Shown here: piece by piece, positions 15,896 to 26,070 of the stretch | Layout of the letters: each line of letters starts with the position of its first letter | Numbering within the stretch: the first letter of the stretch is position 1 | From: an uncultured Bacilli bacterium | Lineage (GTDB): Bacteria; Bacillota_I; Bacilli_A; RF39; UBA660 | Length of the DNA stretch: 38,832 bases | Assembly: GCA_947626655.1 (NCBI GenBank) | Contig: CANQTA010000010.1 | Span: 1 to 38,832 of the forward strand | Reading direction: 5' to 3' | Program-made: the position numbers and the translations under genes | Notes under the pieces: model-generated | The model's database searches: none | Told to the model about the DNA's origin: nothing | What the model saw: only the letters and a program-made list of their open reading frames with translations

Positions 15896-17854
15896 TTATT
15901 TTAGATTATATTTTTGTTGAAAAGCTTTTATATATCGTTTTCTAATAACAGGAAGAATTTGTGAAGTAGCTTCAATGGAAACATCATACATATTCATATT
16001 AGAAGTATCTAATAACATATAAGAATCAACACTATCTGCAAATAATCCTTGTAATGAATTTAAACAATTATTATATTCATCAATATTTTCTTGATTTAAA
16101 AACGATCTTTGTTCTAAAGCTAAACTAGAAGTATAATCTCTCCTTAAAGAAATTAATGAATCAGCATAAGTAATTACTAAAAAGTCTATTAACTCTTTTG
16201 AAATTAGCGAGTATTTATCTCTAGCCATTAAATATTGTTCTTTTGGCATATCGCCACGAGCAAATCTTCTATAATTCCATATTTGTCTATCATTTATAGA
16301 TCTATCAATCAAAATAATTTCTTTTCCAGAAGCAAGAGCTACCTGTAATTGTTTATATATTTCTTCAAGTATCGCTAAGTCTCTATCTGAACAACTCATA
16401 CTATCAAATTTACTTCTTAATTCTTCTTTATAATATTTAGAAGTTGTAAACTCTTCTACTAAAGAAACTTCAAAGCCACCTTTTTTAAAGAAATCATACA
16501 AATTATTTATTGTAGTAGTTTTTCCTGTTCTGGGTGTACCTGTAAATTCTATAACAAAAGGTTTAGAGAGAGTTACTAATGATTTTAGTCTTTGCAATTC
16601 AATCTTCCCGGCATGTAATTTTCTTAATTTTGCATAATAATCTTGGTTATCTACAAAGATTGTATCTCTTAAAAATAAATTTTCTTTTTTATAAAATACT
16701 TTATCTAAAATATCTTTTAATTTTAAGAATATAGGCAAATCTTTATCTTCTCCTGATATTAAACTTTCATAGATACTTGTATAATACCATCTTTGAGATT
16801 CTTCTCCTCTTTTAAATGCACTGAAGTCTCGATTACCACTTTTTTCAAATTTTAAAAATAAATCTTCTAAATTATTAATTTTATCAGCACATATAACTAA
16901 TTTATTTCTAAGAGAAAGTTTTTTTGTTTCTTCAATTGTATGCCTTTTTCTATCTTCCCAAGATAACGATTTATCAGGTTCAGAAGCACCCATTACTAAG
17001 TTAGCAATATCCTTACCAAATTCTTTCTCAATATCTTGAATAGTATATTTTGTATCTTCTACAACATCATGTAAATAACCCGCTGCTACAACATTATCAT
17101 CATATCCAAATGATTCTAAAAGTTGCCCAACTCCAATGGGATGCATTATCATTGGTTTATCGGGTTCACTTTTTCTAACTTGTCCCATATGAGCTTGTAT
17201 CGCAAACATTTTTGCTTTTTCTTTAATATCCATAATTTTATTTACCTCCATATATTTTACTGCAAACCCATATTTATTCTTTATCAAAGTTTCTACATTC
17301 TTTTTAAAGTCTTCAAATTTTTTATCATAGCAATATGTTTTGGCATATCCATCATCGCCAAATTTCTTTGATATATGTTCATATGCTCTATTAGTTATAT
17401 CATCTAAATCCAAATCAGGATAATGTTTAATAGTATAAGCATGTGTCCTTTTTAATGCCGAAACTAAATCAATATTTCTATCAGCAGATGAAATAATTTT
17501 TCCGTAATTACTTCTTGGTTCATGTTCTAAACTTGCTCGATGATCTTCTATTGCTTCCTTAATTATTTTTCTTTGTTCATCTGTAAAAAACTCTTTCATT
17601 TTTTTATCTTCATAAAATAGTTTTGCCGATAATATTTCATGATTATTTCTATCAATATGATGGGCTATATCATGAAAAGAAGCAATTACATAAATCATAT
17701 TCAAATCAATATCAGCAAATTGATTTGCAAATTTGAAACTTCTTTTAATAACATATTTTATATGTTCAATTCCGTGTCCAGAATCGTTTTTTTCATAAAT
17801 CGGTAATATATTACTTTCTACATACATTTTTAATTTTAAATCTATATTTTCCAT
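15896..17854 (-). CDS. HD phosphohydrolase + Rel/SpoT-type HD + P-loop nucleotide kinase-like fusion
   Basis: IASFHDIAHHIDRNNHE; RKSEPDKPMIMHPIGVGQLLESFGYDDNVVAAGYLHDVVEDT...CADKINNLEDL; FIEFTGTPRTGKTTTINNLYDF...EIILIDRSINDRQIW. Confidence 0.88.
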   Translation of the reverse strand: MENIDLKLKMYVESNILPIYEKNDSGHGIEHIKYVIKRSFKFANQFADIDLNMIYVIASFHDIAHHIDRNNHEILSAKLFYEDKKMKEFFTDEQRKIIKEAIEDHRASLEHEPRSNYGKIISSADRNIDLVSALKRTHAYTIKHYPDLDLDDITNRAYEHISKKFGDDGYAKTYCYDKKFEDFKKNVETLIKNKYGFAVKYMEVNKIMDIKEKAKMFAIQAHMGQVRKSEPDKPMIMHPIGVGQLLESFGYDDNVVAAGYLHDVVEDTKYTIQDIEKEFGKDIANLVMGASEPDKSLSWEDRKRHTIEETKKLSLRNKLVICADKINNLEDLFLKFEKSGNRDFSAFKRGEESQRWYYTSIYESLISGEDKDLPIFLKLKDILDKVFYKKENLFLRDTIFVDNQDYYAKLRKLHAGKIELQRLKSLVTLSKPFVIEFTGTPRTGKTTTINNLYDFFKKGGFEVSLVEEFTTSKYYKEELRSKFDSMSCSDRDLAILEEIYKQLQVALASGKEIILIDRSINDRQIWNYRRFARGDMPKEQYLMARDKYSLISKELIDFLVITYADSLISLRRDYTSSLALEQRSFLNQENIDEYNNCLNSLQGLFADSVDSYMLLDTSNMNMYDVSIEATSQILPVIRKRYIKAFQQKYNLK

Positions 17855-18199
17855 TATTTCCTCATAAATTCCTATTGATATATAGCTATAGGATTAACTT
17901 GTTGTAATTTTATGATAATGTCAGTAAATTATAAACAATTTTTAATAACATTTTGTCTATAACTCAATACATCTTTTTAATCAATTTAATATTAGTATCG
18001 ATTTATTATAACTATTCTGTTTTCTATTGCAATTCTATAAATGTTTGTATTTTTTTAAATTGTTTTAAATTAAAATGATAATTCTTGATTATGATTTTGT
18101 TCTATACTAAAAATGTTTATTATATTGAGTTAGCACATTGGCTCAATTATTATTTGCTTTATTTATTTACTTAATATCATCTTCTATAGTTGCGGATAA

Positions 18200-20608
18200 C
18201 TACCAAGAGCCACCGCCACCTCCTCCAGAGCCTCCTCCAGAAGACCCTCCACCTGATGAGCCACCGTTACTTGACGAAATGCTATATGACATATCCTTTT
18301 GAGCAGAGACCATAGTAGTATTCATAAATGTTCCAAATGTTATCATATCAAAAGTATGCGAACTATCATACCAACTAGGAGCTGGTAATGTTATTGTTTC
18401 AAACTTTTTAATCCATTTATCAGATACACCTAAAACATAAGTATAAGGTAAAATATTATAAAAATATGTGGGATCTTGCATAACCATTGCTTCTAATTTT
18501 TCTTTTTCTGCTGTTTCTAGGAAATTTTTAAAGCCTCTTAATTTTCCTAATATTTCATTACCATATTGTGTTCTCTTTGGTAAATATTTTAAACATATTA
18601 CCATTCCTAAGGCGCAAACTGTTCCAACTATATATCCAATTAAATACAACGGTTCCTGTAACAATGCTGGAATGTAAAAAACAGCCCAAAATATTCCTAA
18701 AATTATATAAAAAATACTACTATGTACTAAATTTAATATCTTTTTTAAAATTGAGGAATCATTATTTTCGTTAACATAATTAATTTTTTTATTATCAAAT
18801 AAATCAATAAATAGTACAATATTACAACATCCAATAATGAATAAGCCAAAAAAAACTGCACCTATTTCATCATAATAAGTAATTACAGGTGAAACAGTAA
18901 TTAGGAAATAAGTAGTTATTATCATTAAAATGATAATTATATATTTACTAGATGTTATTTTTTCAAATATCTTATTTTTATTTTCTTTATTATTTATGTT
19001 ATGTAATATTTTATAATCGTAACCGTAAAAATTATATTTCAATTCATCAGAGGTTACAAAATTTTTATTTTCTTCATTTTTGGCTGCTAATTCAAATGCT
19101 TGAATATAGCTAATTTTATTTCCATTTTGTTTGCTCTCAGTCATAATTTTTTTAATTTTATCCAAATCTATATTGTTTTTACCATCAAATAAACCTTTTA
19201 AAAATATTTGTTCATTAATGTTATTACCATCATATTCTTTTAATTTTATTATTTTAAAGCCCTTTGATTTTGATGTTTCTTCTTCTGTTTCAGAAATTTT
19301 GATATATCCTTTGTTAGCTAAATATATTAGTAATGATGTGACATCTTGATTATCGGCTTTTCCTTTGTATAAAAAACCAACTTCCAAACTATTAAATCCT
19401 TCAGGTGGATAAAATTCTACTGTTTCTACAACTTGCTCATCACGACCAAACTTATACCATATTAATGCAGAAATTCCTAAAAATATTATAGGTAATAAAT
19501 ATATAAAATAGTTCAATATATTAATAGGTATGCCGGCTCCAACAAAATAGCCTTCATCAAGTTCACACCTTACAGTCAATGCTTCACCAACTTCAAGAAT
19601 ACCATTGTAACTTCCTGTTATTTTATTTTCACTAACATTATATTTAATTTTACTATTATCAGTAGACCCTGTTTTACCTGATGAAAATCCCAATTTACTT
19701 GAATCAAAATCTTTTGGCATAGAAATAGTAAAAGTTATATTTCCAATTACAGTATCCCATTCATCTCCAATAATATTATAATATAACTCATCATAATCTT
19801 TGACTGGATCTTTTCCTAAATTATAAGTATATTTTATTACATAAGTTTGTTCACCGATTACAGTATGATCCGCCGATCCTATTTGAATTTTATAGTTCCC
19901 ATTTTCTCGGGATGTAGTATATTCATTATCAACACTTAAATTTGTAATTTGGGTTCTATTTTTTGATGTTGTACCGTCTAATCTTGTAATTGTATTTTTT
20001 AGGGGAATAGTTCTAAATATTCCATGTTTTTCAACATTAAAATAGGCAGTAATTTTTTCTGTAATATCTAGTGTATTGTTTTCATTAACAATAACATTAA
20101 TATCATATTTATCAATTACATAACTATGAAAATCATATTTATTATTTTTACTAGGAGTAGTATCTGATTCAGATGATGAACTGCTAGTAGTATTAATTGC
20201 TAATCTATAGTAATATATTTCATTTATACTATGTCCATTTAAAATACTCATATTAGACATTTGATTAAAATTACTCGTTCCTACTATTGCTATACCTGAA
20301 CTATATCCTTGTGCAATTAAGTTATAATTTGAATCGTAATAATAGGCAGTTGATATATAATCAATATTTTTATTTGTACTATTAGTAACCACTCCTGTTA
20401 AACCAAAGCTTACAGTAGACATAGAAGAATAATCTTTAAATGTAATATTAGAAAATGATAAATCACCAATAATTAGACTGTTGGTATTATCGTCAATGTT
20501 TATATAAGATGTTTGTTGTGATAAAGCGTTTGCATTAATTGGATAAATTATTGTAAGAGATAATACAACTAATATAAATAAAAATACCCTCTTAATAATT
20601 CTTTTCAT
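18200..20608 (-). CDS. DUF2207 family membrane protein, with extra N-terminal FxLYD-like region and Gly/Ser-rich tail
   Basis: YDINVIVNENNTLDITEKITAYFNVEKHGIFRTIPL; C-terminal SSNGGSSGGGSSGGGSGGGGGGSW; signal peptide. Confidence 0.87.
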   Translation of the reverse strand: MKRIIKRVFLFILVVLSLTIIYPINANALSQQTSYINIDDNTNSLIIGDLSFSNITFKDYSSMSTVSFGLTGVVTNSTNKNIDYISTAYYYDSNYNLIAQGYSSGIAIVGTSNFNQMSNMSILNGHSINEIYYYRLAINTTSSSSSESDTTPSKNNKYDFHSYVIDKYDINVIVNENNTLDITEKITAYFNVEKHGIFRTIPLKNTITRLDGTTSKNRTQITNLSVDNEYTTSRENGNYKIQIGSADHTVIGEQTYVIKYTYNLGKDPVKDYDELYYNIIGDEWDTVIGNITFTISMPKDFDSSKLGFSSGKTGSTDNSKIKYNVSENKITGSYNGILEVGEALTVRCELDEGYFVGAGIPINILNYFIYLLPIIFLGISALIWYKFGRDEQVVETVEFYPPEGFNSLEVGFLYKGKADNQDVTSLLIYLANKGYIKISETEEETSKSKGFKIIKLKEYDGNNINEQIFLKGLFDGKNNIDLDKIKKIMTESKQNGNKISYIQAFELAAKNEENKNFVTSDELKYNFYGYDYKILHNINNKENKNKIFEKITSSKYIIIILMIITTYFLITVSPVITYYDEIGAVFFGLFIIGCCNIVLFIDLFDNKKINYVNENNDSSILKKILNLVHSSIFYIILGIFWAVFYIPALLQEPLYLIGYIVGTVCALGMVICLKYLPKRTQYGNEILGKLRGFKNFLETAEKEKLEAMVMQDPTYFYNILPYTYVLGVSDKWIKKFETITLPAPSWYDSSHTFDMITFGTFMNTTMVSAQKDMSYSISSSNGGSSGGGSSGGGSGGGGGGSW

Positions 20609-20620
20609 TGTTTAACTCCA

Positions 20621-21178
20621 TTATAATTCTACTTCAATATTTTGTCTTTCTACTTCACTTGCTTCAAACATATTTTTTGACTTATAGCCAAATATTTTCG
20701 CTATTATATTGCTTGGGAACATTTCTACTTTATTATTAAAATCTCTAACAGTTGCATTATAATATTTTCGGGAATTTACAATATCCTCTTCAACTTTTGT
20801 TAGTTGATTACTTAAATCTTTAAAGTTTTCATTTGCTTTTAAATCTGGATAAGACTCTGCTAAAGCCATAAGTTTGTTAATGCCTTTTGATAACTCTTCG
20901 TTTGTTTTTATCTTTTCATTATCTGACATTTTGTCATAAGCGCTATTTCTTAATTCTATAACTTCTTTTAATGTAGCTTTTTCATGACTTTCATATCCTT
21001 TAACTGTTTCTACTAGGTTTGGAATTAAATCCCATCTTTTTTTCAAATATGCATCCATTGTTGCAAATGCTTCTTTAACTTTATTATTTAATTTTACAAA
21101 ACTGTTATATGTAATAAATAATGCAATTAAAATAATAATAACTATTGCTATAATTATGTATAGCCCCACATCAATCAC
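20621..21178 (-). CDS. LemA family protein
   Basis: YNSFVKLNNKVKEAFATMDAYLKKRWDLIPNLVETVKGYESHEKATL...YNATVRDFNNKVEMFPSNIIAKIFGYK. Confidence 0.95.
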   Translation of the reverse strand: MIDVGLYIIIAIVIIILIALFITYNSFVKLNNKVKEAFATMDAYLKKRWDLIPNLVETVKGYESHEKATLKEVIELRNSAYDKMSDNEKIKTNEELSKGINKLMALAESYPDLKANENFKDLSNQLTKVEEDIVNSRKYYNATVRDFNNKVEMFPSNIIAKIFGYKSKNMFEASEVERQNIEVEL

Positions 21179-21313
21179 CTCTTCAAGTATAATTTTAACA
21201 TACTTTCTTCTATTTGAATATACTATCTAAGTTTAAAGTTGGTTTTGATGATAAAAACCTTATATCTTTATGAATGTATTTTCTTAATTTAAATTTTTTT
21301 GTTAACATTTATA

Positions 21314-21950
21314 TTAAATATGAATTTCCTCTAATCTTTTTTCTATGTCTTCAATGCTTGATAATGTATTTTCTAAGAACTCCGGTATTTCCGATAATAT
21401 TTTATATTCACTCACTCCAATAGGTTTATTAATATCTTTTAAAGAAAGTTCGGCAGTTATCCTTTTTTTATTTTTGCAAAGTAATATTCCAAATGTTGGA
21501 TTATCATTTTCAGATTTTATATATTTATCAACAACACTTAAATAAAAATTTAGTTTAACAGCATATTCAGATTTAAATTCAGTAGTCTTTAATTCTATTA
21601 CTACATAACTTCTAACTTTTAAGTTATAAAATCAAAAATATAAGGATTTTTTAATAATTCTTTTGTTCGTTCACTACTAGGTTGTGGTAAAGTTTCATCA
21701 AAATTAGTATTTTAGTTTCTATAATAGCTTGATGTAATTTTGCAACATCATGCTGCAAAAATTCATCATTATCAAATTCACTTGCAAATTTTTGCATATA
21801 TCTTAAATTTCGTGCTGACATACCTTTAAGTGTAATACATTAAAATTAAATCTTTGTTAACATTTTCAATTATTTTATTCCAATAGTTGTTATTAAAGTT
21901 CTTTTAATATCATTTAGTACTTCAAAATATTTTTCATTATTTTCTAACAT
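21314..21950 (-). pseudogene. Degraded DUF1016 (YhcG-like, PDDEXK nuclease family) gene
   Basis: Frame-broken: MSARNLRYMQKFASEFDNEFLQ...VRSYVVIELKTTEFKSEYAVKLNFYLSVVDKYIK..DNPTFGILLCK...DINKPIGVSEYKI. Confidence 0.8.
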
Positions 21951-22126
21951 AATAACCATCCTCATATTATTATACTATAAACTCTTTATTCATATATAAT
22001 TTTTAGATGTTCCTAAGTCAAATAACCATACAATTTATTTAATTTGGCATACATTATAAGTGGGGATAGCATAATACTATTTCCAAGTTGAAGTTAATAA
22101 ATGCTAAATAGAAAGGGGAATATGAT

Positions 22127-22627
22127 TTGCATAAAAATAAAATGATAATTCTGATAGCCTTTCTAGCAACTATTATTTTAATGGCCGTTGGTTATTCAAC
22201 ATTTGCTACCGATTTCACTATTAACGGAACTACAGAAATTACTGGTGAATGGGATGTTAGAATAACAAATATTACTGCTACTCAAGTACCTCTTGGTTGT
22301 GATGCTGGTACACCTACTTTTACTAAAGATTCTATTAATTTTTCAGCTAAACTTAATAAACCTGGTGATGAAATTATTTATGAAGTTACCATTAAAAATT
22401 TAGGAACTATTGATGCTGAATTACAAACAATAATATTTACGGAAGAAATTGATGGTATTGAAGAAATTAACTATACTACTTCGGAACTAAAAAAAGATTT
22501 AAATGTTGGTGATTCAACTACTTTCAATATTATGGTAACCTATGTTAAAAATACGGAAAGCATTCCTGATGTTAAAACTAAAACACTAACGGGGATAATT
22601 CAATATGTTCAAAAGGAAAATTCTTAA
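22127..22627 (+). CDS. TasA/camelysin-like secreted surface protein
   Basis: Signal peptide MIILIAFLATIILMAVGYSTFATDFTINGTTEITGEWDVRITNI; pre-SipW gene context; TTG start after aaaggggaat. Confidence 0.65.
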   Translation: MHKNKMIILIAFLATIILMAVGYSTFATDFTINGTTEITGEWDVRITNITATQVPLGCDAGTPTFTKDSINFSAKLNKPGDEIIYEVTIKNLGTIDAELQTIIFTEEIDGIEEINYTTSELKKDLNVGDSTTFNIMVTYVKNTESIPDVKTKTLTGIIQYVQKENS

Positions 22628-23699
22628 AAATAAAAAATTATTTTGGCTTTTAATTATTTATGCACTAAGTAATATCTTTTTATATAATAATAATTTTTAT
22701 CATAATTTTCTTAAACCATTATTTTGGATAAGCTTTCTCATCATTTTTTATTACCAAAATTCAAAATGGTTAAAGAAAAAAGAAATTAATATTACTTTAA
22801 TTATATCTATCGCCTTTTTTATAATTTATTTCTTTAGTGGTTTTATTTTTGGTTTTAATAAAAGTCCTTATGATCATACATTAATCAGTATTTTAAAAAA
22901 TTTAGGGAAAGTTATTTTACCTATAGTTGGCCTTGAAATAATACGTTATAAACTTATTAAAAGTAATCAAAATTATTTTGGATTTAGGGCTTTAATAACC
23001 ATTATTATTATCGTAAGTGAAATTAATTTTAAAGCCCTTTTTCTTTCTCATAATATTATTTTTTTACATTATCTTTTTTCTATAATTATTCCAATTATTG
23101 CGAAAAATATTTTATTTACTTATTTATCTTTAAATTCACATTATGATATTCCGATAATTATTAAATTTTTTGATGAAGTACCAAAATTTTTATTACCAAT
23201 TATTCCTTATAGTAATTGGTTTACTCTAGGTGCTTTTGCTCTCATTAAAGTTTTAATTATTTACTATTTATTTAAATACTTTATTTTTAAACCAAAAACT
23301 ATAAAACATGTTACTAAACTATCAAAGATACTTTATCCTACTACTATTATGGCTGCGATTATTTTAGTATTATTTATGCTGGGATTTTTTAATTATCAAC
23401 CAATAGCAATTCTTTCAAATAGTATGAATCCGACCTTTAAAAGAGGCGATGTTGTTATTTATAAAAATACGGAAAATATTTTGCCTGGTGATATTATTGT
23501 CTTTAAATATGAAAGTCAAATTATTGTTCACCGAGTTGTAAGTGTAAGTGAATATTATGTTACTAGAGGAGATGCCAATAATACTGTAGATTATATGAAA
23601 ATTAAAAAAGAAGATATAAAAGGTGTTTATCAATTTCATATCAAATATTTAGGTTATCCAGCTATTTGGTTAAATGAATTTTTTACTAAGGAGAATTAA
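22605..23699 (+). CDS. SipW/ER-type signal peptidase I with multi-TM N-terminal extension
   Basis: ILSNSMNPTFKRGDVVIYK (Ser), IVHRVVSV (His-type), TRGDANNTVD. Confidence 0.88.
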   Translation: MFKRKILKNKKLFWLLIIYALSNIFLYNNNFYHNFLKPLFWISFLIIFYYQNSKWLKKKEINITLIISIAFFIIYFFSGFIFGFNKSPYDHTLISILKNLGKVILPIVGLEIIRYKLIKSNQNYFGFRALITIIIIVSEINFKALFLSHNIIFLHYLFSIIIPIIAKNILFTYLSLNSHYDIPIIIKFFDEVPKFLLPIIPYSNWFTLGAFALIKVLIIYYLFKYFIFKPKTIKHVTKLSKILYPTTIMAAIILVLFMLGFFNYQPIAILSNSMNPTFKRGDVVIYKNTENILPGDIIVFKYESQIIVHRVVSVSEYYVTRGDANNTVDYMKIKKEDIKGVYQFHIKYLGYPAIWLNEFFTKEN

Positions 23700-23700
23700 A

Positions 23701-24621
23701 TTGGAAGACAAAAGCAAAAAAATAAAAATATTAATTATTTTAAGTATTATTATTCTTTTAACAGGAATTATTTTTTTAGGATTAATGTATATTAATAAAG
23801 ACAAGCAAAAGAAGAATATATATCAAGTAGAAAATAATACATATTATGAAGTTAATTTAAAACCTAATAATTATTTTTTTAATAATAAATTAGAAGCTAA
23901 TAATTATTATATAGCAAATGCAATTAACAGTATTGATATTTATTTTAATTATAATTTAAAAAATAAAACGGAAGGAAATTTTAATTATTCTTATGATATT
24001 ACAGCTACTCTAAAAAGTTATGCTGATAATGGGACTAAATTAGTTTGGACTAAAGATTTTAATTTAAAAAATATAAATAATATAAATGAGAAAGAAATTG
24101 ATATAAAAGAAGATTATAATTTAGATTATGAGTATTATGTTAATTATGTTAAAGCTTTTCAAGAATATTTTAATATTAAAACAGAAACTTATTTAGATGT
24201 GAAACTTAATATTAAAATTAATGACAAAGATGAGTCTTATGTTTTAATAACAATTCCTATTAGTGATGATATTATAGAAATAACGATGAAAGATGATAAA
24301 GCCTTTTTAGAAAATAAAACCACAAATGGTAATTTTAATAAGATTATAGTATTTATTTTTATTGTTATAGTTATTGGGATTTTAATAAGTAAAATTTTAT
24401 TCCATAAAGATAATGAAGAAGCTATTTTAAAAGAATATCGAGATATTATTATAGTTATTCAAAATGAACCTAATATAAATAGTAATAATATTATATATTT
24501 AACTAATTTAAAAGATTTAATTAATATTGCTGTAAATAATAATATAAATATCTTTCATTATCAAAATAATTACTACACTATTATTGATAATACTTATTAT
24601 ATTTATATTTTAAAAAAATAA
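23701..24621 (+). CDS. DUF5305-like membrane protein
   Basis: TM near N-terminus, extracytoplasmic beta-rich region, second TM, cytoplasmic tail; TTG start after aaggag; signal peptidase neighbour. Confidence 0.6.
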   Translation: MEDKSKKIKILIILSIIILLTGIIFLGLMYINKDKQKKNIYQVENNTYYEVNLKPNNYFFNNKLEANNYYIANAINSIDIYFNYNLKNKTEGNFNYSYDITATLKSYADNGTKLVWTKDFNLKNINNINEKEIDIKEDYNLDYEYYVNYVKAFQEYFNIKTETYLDVKLNIKINDKDESYVLITIPISDDIIEITMKDDKAFLENKTTNGNFNKIIVFIFIVIVIGILISKILFHKDNEEAILKEYRDIIIVIQNEPNINSNNIIYLTNLKDLINIAVNNNINIFHYQNNYYTIIDNTYYIYILKK

Positions 24622-24624
24622 TAT

Positions 24625-24658
24625 AAAGACATGAAGATTTAATTTTTATGTCTTTTTT
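24625..24658 (+). terminator. Rho-independent terminator
   Basis: AAAGACAT-gaagatttaattttt-ATGTCTTTTTT. Confidence 0.85.
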
Positions 24659-24660
24659 AA

Positions 24661-24689
24661 TTGATATCTTGTTAATAATGCAATATAAT
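24661..24689 (+). promoter_or_regulatory. Sigma70-type promoter of tRNA-Gly(CCC)
   Basis: TTGATA-17 nt-TATAAT, 9 nt before the mature tRNA. Confidence 0.85.
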
Positions 24690-24698
24690 TAAATTGAT

Positions 24699-24772
24699 GC
24701 AGATATAGTTTAATGGCAAAATATAAGCTTCCCAAGCTTAGGTTACGAGTTCGATTCTCGCTATCTGCTCCA
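24699..24772 (+). tRNA. tRNA-Gly(CCC)
   Basis: GCAGATA/TATCTGC acceptor, TAAGC-TTCCCAA-GCTTA anticodon arm, encoded CCA. Confidence 0.92.
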
Positions 24773-24805
24773 GATTGATAGGAAACTCGGAAAATTCTTC
24801 GAGTA
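24766..24805 (+). repeat. Repeat R copy 2
   Basis: Identical 40 nt to 8615-8654. Confidence 0.95.
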
Positions 24806-24811
24806 TATATA

Positions 24812-24846
24812 AAAACTACTCTTAAATTTAAATTGTGAGTAGTTTT
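24812..24846 (+). terminator. Terminator of tRNA-Gly(CCC) transcript
   Basis: AAAACTACTC...GAGTAGTTTT. Confidence 0.8.
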
Positions 24847-24849
24847 ATT

Positions 24850-24898
24850 TTGTCAATTAAGAAAACACACTTGCATATTAGCAACCAATATGCGTGTA
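24850..24898 (-). repeat. Repeat T copy 2
   Basis: ttgtcaattaagaaaacacacttgcatattagcaaccaatatgcgtgt. Confidence 0.85.
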
Positions 24899-24912
24899 GA
24901 TATTTTATTTTT

Positions 24913-25848
24913 TTATTTTTTTAATCTTTCTAATGTTTTACAAGCAACTGCTATGTCTCTATTTTCTCGTTGATGTGCTTGACTAATCATATCCGAAACA
25001 TATTTTTCATAGTTCCCTACAAAATTTGCCATTTCATCAAAATAATCAAGTCTATCTTTAATTAATTTTGACATTGGAATATTTTCAAAAATATACATTG
25101 TCGCATCTGATTCGGGTGAAATGGTATATAAAATTCCAGCTATTTTCAATTTTTGTATTGCTTCATCTAAATCATTTGAATAATCAAAAATGCCATTGCT
25201 TTTAAGATAAATGTCATCCAAAAGCCTACTAAATTGATTATTACTTTTACAACTTCTTATAAATCTTATTAAACTATCCCTATTAAAAATAAGTTTTTTT
25301 TGTGAAGCGCTAATTGCAGTGAATAAACACATAAAATCATATGAAGAAAATTTTGATTCATAAAATCTTTCTACATAGTTTTGAGATTCTTCACGACCTT
25401 TTATAACATTCATGATTTCTTGATTAACTAATTCTAAAGGAATTTCATCAACTGATTCTCTTAATGCAATTCTATTACAAAAATAAGTGTTATATTCAAT
25501 ATCTTCTGATGTAGATACATATTGATCATAACTTTGATTTAAACCTTTAACAGCTTTAGCAAGTGTTTGTTTATCTTTTTTTAAATTTGCCTTTTCAACT
25601 CTAATACCACTGGGTTCAATTACTATATAATCCCCTTCTTCTAAAAGACTTAGAACTCTTCCGCTAACTAAATCAATAAAATAACTTCCATCAGTTTTTG
25701 GCATTGACTTAGGGTTACCAAGCCTATCTAAAAATAAAGTAAAAGAATCAATTTTATCTTTAACAAAAACTGTCTTAGATGAATCCATATTTATTGTTTT
25801 TTTCCAATATTCAATATTTTTAAGATTTAATTCATATAACTTTAGCAT
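24913..25848 (-). CDS. Hypothetical protein, 311 aa
   Basis: Intact ORF; truncated paralogue at 30754-31136. Confidence 0.75.
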   Translation of the reverse strand: MLKLYELNLKNIEYWKKTINMDSSKTVFVKDKIDSFTLFLDRLGNPKSMPKTDGSYFIDLVSGRVLSLLEEGDYIVIEPSGIRVEKANLKKDKQTLAKAVKGLNQSYDQYVSTSEDIEYNTYFCNRIALRESVDEIPLELVNQEIMNVIKGREESQNYVERFYESKFSSYDFMCLFTAISASQKKLIFNRDSLIRFIRSCKSNNQFSRLLDDIYLKSNGIFDYSNDLDEAIQKLKIAGILYTISPESDATMYIFENIPMSKLIKDRLDYFDEMANFVGNYEKYVSDMISQAHQRENRDIAVACKTLERLKK

Positions 25849-25919
25849 GCTAAACCTCCCTTTGCGTATATTATTTTAGCATAAAAAGCTTATTAAATGA
25901 ATATTTTTTATCTAAAAAT

Positions 25920-26040
25920 GTGATATACTTATATTAGTTAATGACTTATTACTAACTATTATCTAGTCCAAAAAGTTGTCGCACTTCTTCCTTTAGGGCT
26001 CCAATTTTTCTATGCTTAAAAGTTGCCTAATAAATTGATA
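25920..26040 (+). repeat. Repeat A copy 4 (internally deleted)
   Basis: gtgatatacttatattagttaatgacttattactaactattatctagtccaaaaagttgtcgcacttcttcctttagggctcca then jumps to aaaagttgcctaataaattgata (matches end of copy 1). Confidence 0.85.
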
Positions 26041-26070
26041 AAATAATTTTTTATTATTTGAAAAAGTATA

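Noticed and set aside
17123-17371. Plus-strand 82-aa ORF
   Set aside because: Antisense to the HD/kinase fusion gene
18124-18147. ATTGAG...CTCAAT as terminator of the DUF2207 gene
   Set aside because: Six-bp stem without a convincing T-run on the minus strand; too weak to call
18468-19349. Three plus-strand ORFs of 68-72 aa
   Set aside because: Antisense to the DUF2207 gene
21345-21545. Plus-strand 66-aa ORF
   Set aside because: Antisense to the decayed DUF1016 gene; minus-strand frame explains the conservation
23415-23639. Minus-strand 74-aa ORF
   Set aside because: Antisense to the signal peptidase catalytic domain
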